Source: Thermohalobaculum sp038524325 (GTDB lineage Bacteria; Pseudomonadota; Alphaproteobacteria; Rhodobacterales; Rhodobacteraceae). Taken from it: a stretch of DNA of 37,132 nucleotides. The notes under the pieces were generated by a model that did not search any database, was not told where the DNA came from, and saw only the letters and a list, made by a program, of their open reading frames with translations. Shown piece after piece: positions 24,813 through 32,310 of the stretch (position 1 is its first letter; every line of letters starts with the position of its first letter). A program made the translations under genes and the position numbers. The DNA lies in contig JBCBIS010000012.1 of the NCBI GenBank assembly GCA_038524325.1, positions 1 to 37,132 on the forward strand. Reading direction: 5' to 3'.

Positions 24813-25289
24813 ATGGCGACCAATCCCGATGCCCGCCTTGCCCGTTCCGCCGCCCGGCTGGCGGCCGTCCAGGCGCTCTATCAGATCGAGCTGACCGGGG
24901 CCGACTGGCGCAGCGTACGCCGCGAGTTCGAAGACCATCGCCTCGGCGCCGAGATCGAGGGGGCGACCTATCGCGAGGCTGATCTTCGACATTTTCGCAA
25001 GGTTCTGGAAGGGGTCATCGCCGATCAGCGCGGCATCGACCAACTCACCGACCGCGCGCTGATCGACCGCTGGCCGCTCGGCCGGGTCGATCCGACCATG
25101 CGCGCGATTTTCCGTGCCGCCGGGCAGGAACTCACCGCCCGTGCCGACATTCCGCCTAAGGTCATCATTGGCGAATACATCGATGTCACGAAAGCGTTTT
25201 TCGCCGAGGGCCGCGAGTCCAAATTCGTCAACGCGGTGCTCGACCACATGGCCCGCGAGGCGCGTCCCGACCAGATGCCCGAGCGGTGA
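24813..25289 (+). CDS. nusB: Transcription antitermination factor NusB
   Basis: NusB joins S10/NusE on rRNA leader boxA RNA to prevent early termination. The 158-residue all-helical protein has the expected opening (SAARLAAVQALYQIELTG) and the C-terminal core (MRAIFRAAGQELTAR, PPKVIIGEYIDVTKAFF, KFVNAVLDHMARE). It ends the rib block, 2 bases after ribH, the standard arrangement. The next gene is convergent, with 27 bases between stops and no obvious terminator. Confidence 0.96.
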   Translation: MATNPDARLARSAARLAAVQALYQIELTGADWRSVRREFEDHRLGAEIEGATYREADLRHFRKVLEGVIADQRGIDQLTDRALIDRWPLGRVDPTMRAIFRAAGQELTARADIPPKVIIGEYIDVTKAFFAEGRESKFVNAVLDHMAREARPDQMPER

Positions 25290-25316
25290 GCCCAAAACGC
25301 ATGCGGCGGAAACTCG

Positions 25317-26021
25317 CTAGCCGGCGATCTGGGGTGCAATGTTGATTGTGCCGTCGAGCCACGGGTCCAGGACGAGGTTTTCATCAATACCAGCAGCCTC
25401 TGACGGACGTAGGTGATTGATCTTCAGCCATGCCTTGATCAGCGCATAGCCCGTCGAATATCCGCATTGATACGGGAACTCTGGATCGTCGGAGCCGCGA
25501 CCGAACATCCAATCCTCCCAATGGCCCGGCAAACTCTGCCGCTCGGCTTTCGCGTAACCCTTGGCCTTCTCGGAGAATTTTCGCAACCGGTCGCCCGCGC
25601 ATTCGACGGCATAGAAAGGCGTCGGCTCCCCGATCTCCTCCTCGAAACAACAGGCCAGCCCCTCGGCCACCAGGCTGCCGCCATACGTGCTGGAGTGGCT
25701 GTTCCCGAGAGCCGCGGCGCGGGCGCAATGGTGCAGCTCATGCGCCAGAACCGCGCGCAAGGCGCTGTCCAGATGGGTCGCCAGATGGTCGTGTGAGATG
25801 TCCAGTTGCAAGACAATCTGGTGCTGATCATAGGCGAAGCCATTCACGCCGAGCCTTGGAATCACAGCCCACGGAACATTCATCACCACGATGTCGAGAT
25901 CCCGAAGCTGCAGCAGCCGGCTGCACTCCCTCGCGGTCTCGGTAAGGATCGCCGTCATGGCGTCGACATTCTGTTCGCTGAAGCGGCCGCTTGAATTGAG
26001 AATGTGGAGGTTGATCGTCAT
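25317..26021 (-). CDS. DUF2268-type predicted zinc metalloprotease, cytoplasmic
   Basis: The 234-residue protein contains a zincin site HELHH at 94-98 (VLAHELHHCARAAALG) and a downstream acid E120 in GGSLVAEGLACCFEEEIGEP, the arrangement of DUF2268 putative zinc proteases. There is no signal peptide or membrane segment, so it should act in the cytoplasm. The C-terminal part (FPYQCGYSTGYALIKAWLK) matches family members in character. GAGAGG precedes the ATG. A tandem repeat of ttaacac lies 43 bases upstream of its start. The substrate is unknown. Confidence 0.72.
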   Translation of the reverse strand: MTINLHILNSSGRFSEQNVDAMTAILTETARECSRLLQLRDLDIVVMNVPWAVIPRLGVNGFAYDQHQIVLQLDISHDHLATHLDSALRAVLAHELHHCARAAALGNSHSSTYGGSLVAEGLACCFEEEIGEPTPFYAVECAGDRLRKFSEKAKGYAKAERQSLPGHWEDWMFGRGSDDPEFPYQCGYSTGYALIKAWLKINHLRPSEAAGIDENLVLDPWLDGTINIAPQIAG

Positions 26022-26063
26022 CGGGGACCTCTCCCTACGCGCCTGACTTTGGCATTTATGACT

Positions 26064-26077
26064 TTAACACTTAACAC
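26064..26077 (-). repeat. Tandem 7-base repeat upstream of the DUF2268 gene
   Basis: Two abutting copies of ttaacac (GTGTTAA on the minus strand) lie in the A/T-rich spacer between the divergent DUF2268 and P450 starts. They could be part of a promoter or operator. Two 7-base copies alone are weak evidence. Confidence 0.3.
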
Positions 26078-26152
26078 GACGCCAGAGGCTGGAGTCTGGA
26101 ATTCCCAAGGCCCGAACTGGTCACTCGGTGTTGCAGACCTTACATCTCTGCC

Positions 26153-27538
26153 ATGATCACACCGCCCCGCATCGAGCCGCCCCGAAAGCCGCTGACCATC
26201 CCGCAAGTGGTGCGCGCCGCCCGGTCGAACCTCATAGAGATTATCCCCGGCCTCGCCTATCAGCAGCCCATCGTCTCGGGCCGCACCATCGCGCGCTGGC
26301 ACATGCTGCAGGACCCGGACGGGCTCGAGCGGGTGTTCAAGGACAAGGTCGCGATCTATCCGAAAAGCGATGTCTCGCTGCGTCTCCTCCGCCCCGCCAT
26401 CGGAGACAGTCTGTTCGTCGCCGAGGGTGCGCATTGGCGCTGGCAGCGCCGCGCCGCGGCCCCGGTGTTCCAGCACCGCAACCTGATCGCGCTCGCCCCC
26501 TTCATGACCCGCGCCGCCGACCGCACGCTGCACCGGCTCGACGCCGCGCATGGCCATGCCGATCTCTATCAGGAGATGGTCACCGCCACCTTCGACGTGA
26601 TCTCCGAGGTGGCGATGTCGGGCGACAAGGCGATCGACCGCGATGCGGTGTCCCGCTCGGTCACGGATTACATCGAGACTGTGGGCCGGATCAGCCTGTT
26701 CGACGTGCTCGCCGTGCCCACTTGGATCCCACGCCCGGCACAGCTCTTCAACCGCTCTGGCGTCTCGGCCATGCAGCAGATGATGGACCGTGTCATCGCC
26801 GAGCGTGCCAGGGCCCCGCGCCGCGACGATCTGATGAGCCTGATGCTGGAGGCCTCAGACCCCGAAACCGGCCGCGCCATGACGCCGGAGGAGCTGCGCG
26901 ACAACATGCTCGCCTTTCTGGTGGCGGGGCACGAGACCACCGCGCTCGCGCTGTCTTGGGCGATCTATCTCGCGGCCTGCGACCCTAAAGTGCAGGACCG
27001 TCTTGCCGAGGAGGCCCGCGCCGCCTGTGGCGATGGCCCGGCCGAAGCGCAGCATCTCGACCGGCTTGGCTATGCCCGGCAGGTGATCGAGGAGGCGATG
27101 CGCCTCTACCCCCCCGCCGGCATGCTCTCGCGCACGGCAAGGGAGGAGGACGAGATCTGCGGCCGGCAGATCCGCAAAGGCGACACCGTGATCCTGCCGA
27201 TCTATGCGCTGCACCGCCACCGGCTGTGGTGGGAGAACGCCGATCAGTTCGACCCGGAGAATTTCGCACCGGCCAAGACCAAAGGCCGCAACCGCTATCT
27301 CTACCTGCCCTTCGGCGCGGGGCCACGGATCTGCATCGGCATGAACTTCGCCCTGATCGAGGCGCAGATCATCCTGGCCAGCCTGATGGCGCGCTTTCGC
27401 TTCACGCCAATGGCAGGGGTCGCGCCGGTGCCGGAGATGGTGATGACCCTCAGGCCGGCAGGCGGCGTCAGGCTGCAGGTCAGCCGCCGAGACGGCCCCT
27501 ATGCCTCCGCCTCATCCGCCGAATCCGCGTTCAACTGA
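26153..27538 (+). CDS. Cytochrome P450
   Basis: This 461-residue soluble P450 monooxygenase has the oxygen-binding I-helix motif AGHETT at 258-263, the ExxR motif in VIEEAMRLYPPAGML, and the haem loop FGAGPRICIG with the cysteine ligand at 394. It has no membrane anchor, as expected for a bacterial class I or similar P450 using separate ferredoxin and reductase, neither of which is adjacent. The ribosome site is poor (acatctctgcc before ATG 26153), so expression may be low or the start may be leaderless. Its last 40 bases overlap the 3' end of the convergent bfr gene. The substrate is unknown. Confidence 0.93.
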   Translation: MITPPRIEPPRKPLTIPQVVRAARSNLIEIIPGLAYQQPIVSGRTIARWHMLQDPDGLERVFKDKVAIYPKSDVSLRLLRPAIGDSLFVAEGAHWRWQRRAAAPVFQHRNLIALAPFMTRAADRTLHRLDAAHGHADLYQEMVTATFDVISEVAMSGDKAIDRDAVSRSVTDYIETVGRISLFDVLAVPTWIPRPAQLFNRSGVSAMQQMMDRVIAERARAPRRDDLMSLMLEASDPETGRAMTPEELRDNMLAFLVAGHETTALALSWAIYLAACDPKVQDRLAEEARAACGDGPAEAQHLDRLGYARQVIEEAMRLYPPAGMLSRTAREEDEICGRQIRKGDTVILPIYALHRHRLWWENADQFDPENFAPAKTKGRNRYLYLPFGAGPRICIGMNFALIEAQIILASLMARFRFTPMAGVAPVPEMVMTLRPAGGVRLQVSRRDGPYASASSAESAFN

Positions 27539-27987
27539 CCGTAACTCGCATCGCCGATCTCGCTCATGAGGCCAAGCTGGGTTTCGAGGAAGTCGATATG
27601 ACCCTCCTCGTCGGTCATCAACTCTTCGAAGATATTGGCTGAGGGGATATCGCCCGTCTGCCGGCAAAAGATCGCCGCTTCCTGATAGAGCGCCCGTGCC
27701 TCCTGCTCGGCGGCCAGATCGCATTCCAGGCATTCCTTCACCGTCTGCCCGATCCGAAGCGGGTCGAGGGTCTGCAGATTCGGATGGCCCTCCAGAAAGA
27801 TGATCCGGTCCATAATCTTGTCGGCATGGTGCATCTCCTCGATGCTCTCCTCGCGCGACTTCTTCGCGAGCTTGGTATAGCCCCAGTCATTCTGCAGCCG
27901 GTAGTGCAGCCAATACTGGTTGATCGCCGTCAGCTCGCTGCGCAAGGCGCGGTTGAGATATTCGATGACTTTCGGATCGCCCTTCAT
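27499..27987 (-). CDS. bfr: Bacterioferritin
   Basis: Bfr forms a 24-subunit iron-storage shell with ferroxidase centres and inter-subunit haem. All key residues are at standard positions: ferroxidase E18, E51, H54, E94, E127 and H130, and the haem-ligand M52. Length is 162 residues, with a short acidic tail (NADSADEAEA). The gene overlaps the end of bfd by 101 bases in a different frame, and its own last 40 bases overlap the P450 gene on the other strand. This dense packing implies that bfd and bfr are one transcript. Confidence 0.96.
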   Translation of the reverse strand: MKGDPKVIEYLNRALRSELTAINQYWLHYRLQNDWGYTKLAKKSREESIEEMHHADKIMDRIIFLEGHPNLQTLDPLRIGQTVKECLECDLAAEQEARALYQEAAIFCRQTGDIPSANIFEELMTDEEGHIDFLETQLGLMSEIGDASYGQLNADSADEAEA

Positions 27988-28240
27988 GGAGGTTCTGTCC
28001 CTTTCTCTCTGGCCGCAGGTTTTGCAGCTGGATTGGCAGTTCGGTCGAGGCCTCGCCGTCGCCGCGGCGATGCATCACTTCGATCAGCAAGCGCGCACAG
28101 CCGCCGCAGACCGGGCGCTTTCCCAAGGTCCGATAGACCTTGCCCGGGGTGATGATGACCTGCGGGTCGGCGGCGCGCATCCAGGCCACGGCGCGCGCGA
28201 TATCGTGACAGGTGATCACGGCACAGGAGCAGACCATCAT
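27887..28240 (-). CDS. bfd: Bacterioferritin-associated ferredoxin Bfd, with long overlapping tail
   Basis: Bfd carries a [2Fe-2S] cluster and donates electrons to Bfr to release stored iron. The cluster cysteines are visible as MMVCSC and VCGGC, inside the BFD-like core (ITPGKVYRTLGKRPVCGGCA), complete by about residue 65. The frame continues to residue 117. Its last ~33 residues are read from the first 101 bases of bfr in another frame and look like a by-product (HRISQPRLAQRADGDQPVLA). ATG 28240 follows AGGTGG at somewhat long spacing; an upstream GTG at 28252 is possible. Either the natural stop was lost or the long tail is tolerated. Confidence 0.82.
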   Translation of the reverse strand: MMVCSCAVITCHDIARAVAWMRAADPQVIITPGKVYRTLGKRPVCGGCARLLIEVMHRRGDGEASTELPIQLQNLRPERKGQNLHEGRSESHRISQPRLAQRADGDQPVLAALPAAE

Positions 28241-28268
28241 TGAGTTTTCCACCTGTTGGAATCAGCTT

Positions 28269-28298
28269 CTAAAACAGAGGCTATCCCGACTAAAACAG
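28269..28298 (-). promoter_or_regulatory. Pair of 9-base direct repeats upstream of bfd
   Basis: Two identical copies of ctaaaacag (28269-28277 and 28290-28298; CTGTTTTAG on the bfd strand) have a 21-base period, two turns of DNA. They lie 29-58 bases upstream of the bfd start in an A/T-rich patch. This fits a binding site for a regulator contacting one face of DNA, plausibly iron-responsive given the genes, but it does not match a named consensus that I can confirm. Confidence 0.45.
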
Positions 28299-28381
28299 TA
28301 AGACAAGCGGTGTCTGGTGGAAAAAGCCCATCGCCCCGCGCGTTCATTGCACGAATACCATTGGAGCCCTAATGTCGCGCC

Positions 28382-29602
28382 ATGACCGTGACCGCCCTTC
28401 CCGAAGCCAGCCCGGAGGACCCCCGCGCCAAGCGTGCGGTGGCGCTGTTGATCTGGGCGCAGGCCAGCCTGGGCGCGCAGATGCCAGTGCATTTCATCCT
28501 GGGTGGCCTGGCGGGCAACTACCTCTCGGACAATCCGGCCTACGCCACCCTGCCGGTCTCGATGATCGTTCTATGCTCGATGATCGCCGCGCCGGTGATG
28601 AGCTGTTTCATGGGCCGTTGGGGGCGCCGGGCCGGGTTTTTGGTGGGCGCGGGCGCCGGGGCTCTGGGCGGTGCGCTCTCGGCCTACGCTCTGACGCTCG
28701 AAGACTTCACGTTGTTCTGCGCGGGGACCTTCCTTACCGGAATCTATATGGCCGCGCATAACTTCTATCGCTTCGCCGCGGCTGATCTCGCCTCCGAGAC
28801 GTTCCGGCCCAAGGCGATCTCCTGGGTGATGGCGGGTGGCCTGGTCGCCGCGCTGCTGGGGCCGGAGCTGGTGAAGATCTTCGGCGACACTTGGGCGCCT
28901 GTGCCTTTTGCGGGGGCTTACGCGTTTCTGGTCGTGCTCAATCTCGGCGGCGCCCTGCCCCTGCTGCTGCTCGACATTCCGCCCCAGCCGCGGCCTGCGA
29001 GCGGCACCCGTTCAGGCCGGCCCTGGCGTGAGATCCTGGCGGATCGGCGCGTCCCGGTGGCGATGCTCTGCGCCATGATCTCCTATGCGCTGATGAACCT
29101 GGTGATGACTTCGACACCTCTGGCGATGGTGATTTGCGGGTTCGGCACGAATGATGCCGCCGACGTGGTGCGCGTGCATGTTCTGGCCATGTACATCCCA
29201 AGCTTCTTCACCGGCGCTCTGATCGCGCGTTTCGGGGCGCCACGAATGATCGGGATTGGTCTGGTGCTGCTGATGTGCGCAGCCGGCATCGCGTTGAGCG
29301 GTATCGAGCTGGCGCAATTCTATGCCGCCCTGGCCATTATCGGCCTTGGCTGGAACTTTGCCTTTATCGGAGCGACCACGATGCTTGCCGCGGCCCATCG
29401 GCCGGAGGAGCGGTCGCGGGTCCAGGGGCTCAATGACTTCCTGGTGTTCGGAATGGTCACGGTGGCCTCGTTCAGCTCAGGCGCCCTGCTGTCGGGCTTT
29501 GGCTGGAGCGCGGTGAACATGGCGGTCTTGCCCGCTGTCGGCCTCGCCGTCGCCGCGCTGATCTGGTTGCAGATGGGGCGGCGCGGGCCAGCCACCGGCT
29601 GA
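28382..29602 (+). CDS. Major facilitator superfamily transporter
   Basis: The 406-residue protein has about 12 hydrophobic segments in two six-helix halves, joined by a loop near residues 200-220 (PPQPRPASGTRSGRPW). The first loop has the MFS-like basic motif MGRWGRRAG. It is divergent from bfd/bfr, and its ribosome site is weak. Substrate cannot be told; similar alphaproteobacterial proteins include RfnT-type flavin carriers, which is one candidate given the rib genes nearby, but no flavin riboswitch is visible ahead of it. An iron-linked role through the shared promoter region is an equal guess. Confidence 0.82.
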   Translation: MTVTALPEASPEDPRAKRAVALLIWAQASLGAQMPVHFILGGLAGNYLSDNPAYATLPVSMIVLCSMIAAPVMSCFMGRWGRRAGFLVGAGAGALGGALSAYALTLEDFTLFCAGTFLTGIYMAAHNFYRFAAADLASETFRPKAISWVMAGGLVAALLGPELVKIFGDTWAPVPFAGAYAFLVVLNLGGALPLLLLDIPPQPRPASGTRSGRPWREILADRRVPVAMLCAMISYALMNLVMTSTPLAMVICGFGTNDAADVVRVHVLAMYIPSFFTGALIARFGAPRMIGIGLVLLMCAAGIALSGIELAQFYAALAIIGLGWNFAFIGATTMLAAAHRPEERSRVQGLNDFLVFGMVTVASFSSGALLSGFGWSAVNMAVLPAVGLAVAALIWLQMGRRGPATG

Positions 29603-29630
29603 CCCTTTGGCGCGCGATGCGGCCGTGGCT

Positions 29631-30083
29631 TTAGTTGTCCTGGATCGTTTCGGTGATGTTACCCAGGCCGATATTGCCGAGCAGCTGCTCGATAATCGTC
29701 AGGCCACGCCCAGCCGTCGGCGTGGTGCGGGACTCGAGGTCGATCACCTTGCCATCTTCCAAACCATAGGTGTTCACGCTGGTCACGACATCCCGCTCGT
29801 CGAAGGTGATGGCGACCACCCGGCGGTCGATCACCTCCGGGTCGTAATAGCCCAGATGTTCGATAGTCGTGGAGACATAGTACCAGCCATTATCGGTGAA
29901 TACCCCGGTCGAGGACGGCCGCCCCACTTTGCGCCGCACCGAACCGCGCGTGTCGATGCCCGCCTGTACCGCCTCGAGCGAGATCTGATCGGGGGCAAAT
30001 CCGTGCACCCTGACCACGGGAGTACAGGCCGCAACGCTCAGCGCGGCGGCAGCCAGAACAGTCACACGACACAAGTGCTTCAC
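29631..30083 (-). CDS. bamE: BamE-type outer-membrane assembly lipoprotein (SmpA/OmlA)
   Basis: BamE is a small lipoprotein of the BAM complex that inserts beta-barrel proteins in the outer membrane. The 150-residue precursor has a signal peptide with lipobox VAAC, lipidated C20. The mature part holds the SmpA/OmlA fold (GSVRRKVGRPSSTGVFTDNG, WYYVSTTIEHLGYYDPEVID, VAITFDERDVV). The start is GTG at 30083 with GGGAGGGG upstream. It is divergent from yceD, as seen in many relatives. Confidence 0.88.
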   Translation of the reverse strand: MKHLCRVTVLAAAALSVAACTPVVRVHGFAPDQISLEAVQAGIDTRGSVRRKVGRPSSTGVFTDNGWYYVSTTIEHLGYYDPEVIDRRVVAITFDERDVVTSVNTYGLEDGKVIDLESRTTPTAGRGLTIIEQLLGNIGLGNITETIQDN

Positions 30084-30195
30084 CGGCCCCTCCCTGACCC
30101 GAATACGTTATTCCCCCTATATCGCAAATCGACTAAGTTCAACCCGCCCGGCCGCGCGCCGGCCACCGTCTCGACTGGTGCGGGAGGCCCTGGCA

Positions 30196-30780
30196 ATGAC
30201 CAAGAAAACCGATGATCGACGCCCGGCGGAGCTTGCTCCGATTCCGTTTACAGCGCCGTATCCGATCACCCATCTCGACCGGGAGGCAACGCACCCGGTC
30301 GATCTGGCCGTGCCGGAGGACAAGCTGCTGGACGTGGCGGCCTATTTGGGCGTGGCGTCGATCGAAACGGTCGCGTTTACAGGTGAGATATCCGCCTGGG
30401 GCGAGGCGGGCTGGCGCGTCTCGGGAACCCTGACCGCGCATCTGGTCCAGACCTGTGTCGTCACACTCTCCCCCGTGCCGCAGGAGGTCGACGAGCCTGT
30501 GAGCAGAGTTTTTGTGCCGATAGGCCAGATCTCGGACGAGGATGAGGTGACGGTCGACCTCGACGAGGACAGCCCAGACCCGTTCAGCGAGGCGATCGAA
30601 CTGGGCGCGATGATGCTTGAAGAACTGGCGCTTGCGCTCGACCCTTATCCACGCGCCGAGGGAGCGGAGCTTGAGACGCGGATCTTCGCCGCCCCCGGGG
30701 TCGAACCGATGACCGATGAAGACGCCCGCCCCTTCGCGAAACTCGCAGCATTGAAAGAAAAGCTGGGCGGGCTGGGTTAG
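30196..30780 (+). CDS. yceD: DUF177 / YceD family protein
   Basis: YceD proteins are small cytoplasmic proteins encoded upstream of rpmF, implicated in 23S rRNA or large-subunit metabolism. The 194-residue protein has the family core around the conserved Cys (VSGTLTAHLVQTCVVTLSPV) followed by an acidic stretch (DEDEVTVDLDEDSPDPFSEA) and the LALDPYPR motif. ATG 30196 is preferred over a GTG six codons earlier because GGGAGG lies 8 bases before it. rpmF follows after 183 bases with its own candidate promoter. Confidence 0.88.
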   Translation: MTKKTDDRRPAELAPIPFTAPYPITHLDREATHPVDLAVPEDKLLDVAAYLGVASIETVAFTGEISAWGEAGWRVSGTLTAHLVQTCVVTLSPVPQEVDEPVSRVFVPIGQISDEDEVTVDLDEDSPDPFSEAIELGAMMLEELALALDPYPRAEGAELETRIFAAPGVEPMTDEDARPFAKLAALKEKLGGLG

Positions 30781-30830
30781 GCGGCTGCCCCATGGCACTG
30801 TGGGCGCTGCTGATTTGGGTGAAAAACCTC

Positions 30831-30858
30831 TTGCCCTGCGTGGGAATACCAGTATGTT
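30831..30858 (+). promoter_or_regulatory. Candidate sigma-70 promoter for rpmF-plsX-fabH
   Basis: TTGCCC (30831-30836) and TATGTT (30853-30858) are separated by 16 bases in the 183-base gap before rpmF. The match is moderate, and no transcript start is known. Confidence 0.35.
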
Positions 30859-30963
30859 CCGCGTCTCGTTTCACAAGGTGATCGCGTCCGCGCTCTGCCA
30901 CGCCATCGCCCCGGGGTCCGGAGCCGGAGCCTCGACCCGCCGGACCTTTGAAGAGGATATGAC

Positions 30964-31170
30964 ATGGCTGTCCAACAGAACCGGGTCACCCGTTCGAAAC
31001 GCAACATGCGCCGGGCGCATGATGCCCTGAAAGCGGTGGCGAGCAATGAATGCCCGAATTGTGGGGAACTGAAACTCCCGCACCACGTCTGCGGCTCCTG
31101 CGGCTATTACCGTGATCGCGAGGTCATCGCGCAGGCGGACGAGATCGATCTCGACGACGACGCGGCCTGA
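30964..31170 (+). CDS. rpmF: 50S ribosomal protein L32
   Basis: The 68-residue protein begins MAVQQNRVTRSKRNMRRAHD, the classic basic L32 start. It carries two zinc-ribbon pairs (CPNCGE and CGSCG) and ends in an acidic tail. AAGAGGA lies upstream of the ATG. It heads the plsX-fabH group, the common link between ribosome and lipid genes in bacteria. A hairpin between rpmF and plsX may tune downstream expression. Confidence 0.97.
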   Translation: MAVQQNRVTRSKRNMRRAHDALKAVASNECPNCGELKLPHHVCGSCGYYRDREVIAQADEIDLDDDAA

Positions 31171-31181
31171 TCGCCGGCGCC

Positions 31182-31205
31182 GGCGCCCGCTCTTGATCGG
31201 GCGCC
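31182..31205 (+). terminator. Hairpin between rpmF and plsX
   Basis: Arms ggcgcccg and cgggcgcc (8 bases each) enclose an 8-base loop, 12 bases after the rpmF stop. There is no T-run, so an attenuator or mRNA-end-protecting hairpin is more likely than full termination. Confidence 0.4.
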
Positions 31206-31230
31206 CTCACATCGCCACCTCCCGGTCAGG

Positions 31231-32310
31231 ATGACGAAAGCCCCCACTCTAGCAATCGACGCGATGGGCGGAGACGCCGGACCCAGACCCGTGCTCGACG
31301 GCATCGCGCGTTTCCTGCGCAAGCGTGACGCCAGGTTTCTTCTGCATGGAGACGAGGCGGTTCTGAAACCGCTGCTGCGGCGCAGAAAGACCGTGGCCGC
31401 TGCCTGCACCCTCTGTCATGCGCCTGATACGATTTCCATGTCGGATCAGCCGAGCCAGACGCTCCGCACGGGCCGGAACAGCTCGATGTGGAACGCACTG
31501 CAATCGGTCGCCTCCGGACAGGCCGAGGCCGCGGTGTCGGCGGGCAATACCGGTGCCCTGATGGCCATGTCGGTGCTGATCCTGCGCAAGGCGCCGGGGG
31601 TGGATCGCCCCGCGATTGCAGTGCATTGGCCGTCGAATCACATCTCGGGCTTCACCACGGTCCTGGATGTCGGCGCAGATCTGCGGGCCGAGGCGCATAA
31701 TCTCTCGCAATATGCGGTGATGGGGGCGGAATATGCCCGCGCGAGCCTCGACATCGCCGAACCGCGGGTCGGGCTGCTCAATATCGGCACGGAAGACGTG
31801 AAGGGCCCCGCCGAGTTGCACGAGGCCGCCGCCCTCATCTCGGCCGCTGCGCAGCGCGAGGGGGCCGGTTTTCGCTATCTCGGCTATGTCGAGGGGACGC
31901 ATATCCCGACCGGAGACGTGGATGTTGTGGTCTCCGACGGCTTCACCGGCAACATCGCCCTGAAGACGGGGGAGGCGACGGCGCGCTTCATCTCGGACGC
32001 GCTGCGCGCCGCGTTCAAACACACGCCCTTGTCGCAGATCGGCTATCTCTTTGCCCTGACCTCGCTCAAACGCATGCGCAAGCGGATTGATCCGCGCCGG
32101 GTGAATGGCGGGGTTTTCCTGGGCCTGAACGGCCCGGTTGTAAAGAGCCATGGCGGCGCCGACGGATTGGGGTTTTCCGCAGCACTTGTCCTGGCTGCGG
32201 GTCTGGTGCAGCAGGATTTTTCCAGCCGTCTCGCATCTCAGCTTGCCAATCTGGGGCTGGAGCGAAAGAGTAGCGCCGGACTGAGCGGGGCAGAGAGGCA
32301 GGCCAGATGA
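31231..32310 (+). CDS. plsX: Phosphate acyltransferase PlsX
   Basis: PlsX makes acyl-phosphate from acyl-ACP, feeding phospholipid synthesis through PlsY. The 359-residue protein begins LAIDAMGGDAGPRPVLDGIA and shows the family motifs SAGNTGALMAMSVLILRKAP, GLLNIGTEDVKG, DVVVSDGFTGNIALKTGEA and the C-terminal GGVFLGLNGPVVKSHGGADG. Its stop overlaps the fabH start by 4 bases (ATGA), so the two are coupled. The ribosome site is weak. Confidence 0.97.
   Translation: MTKAPTLAIDAMGGDAGPRPVLDGIARFLRKRDARFLLHGDEAVLKPLLRRRKTVAAACTLCHAPDTISMSDQPSQTLRTGRNSSMWNALQSVASGQAEAAVSAGNTGALMAMSVLILRKAPGVDRPAIAVHWPSNHISGFTTVLDVGADLRAEAHNLSQYAVMGAEYARASLDIAEPRVGLLNIGTEDVKGPAELHEAAALISAAAQREGAGFRYLGYVEGTHIPTGDVDVVVSDGFTGNIALKTGEATARFISDALRAAFKHTPLSQIGYLFALTSLKRMRKRIDPRRVNGGVFLGLNGPVVKSHGGADGLGFSAALVLAAGLVQQDFSSRLASQLANLGLERKSSAGLSGAERQAR

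Noticed and set aside
26128..26988. Plus-strand frame of 286 codons overlapping the P450 gene
   Set aside because: It is rich in Arg/Pro/Ala with no motif. The overlapping frame carries all P450 signature motifs.
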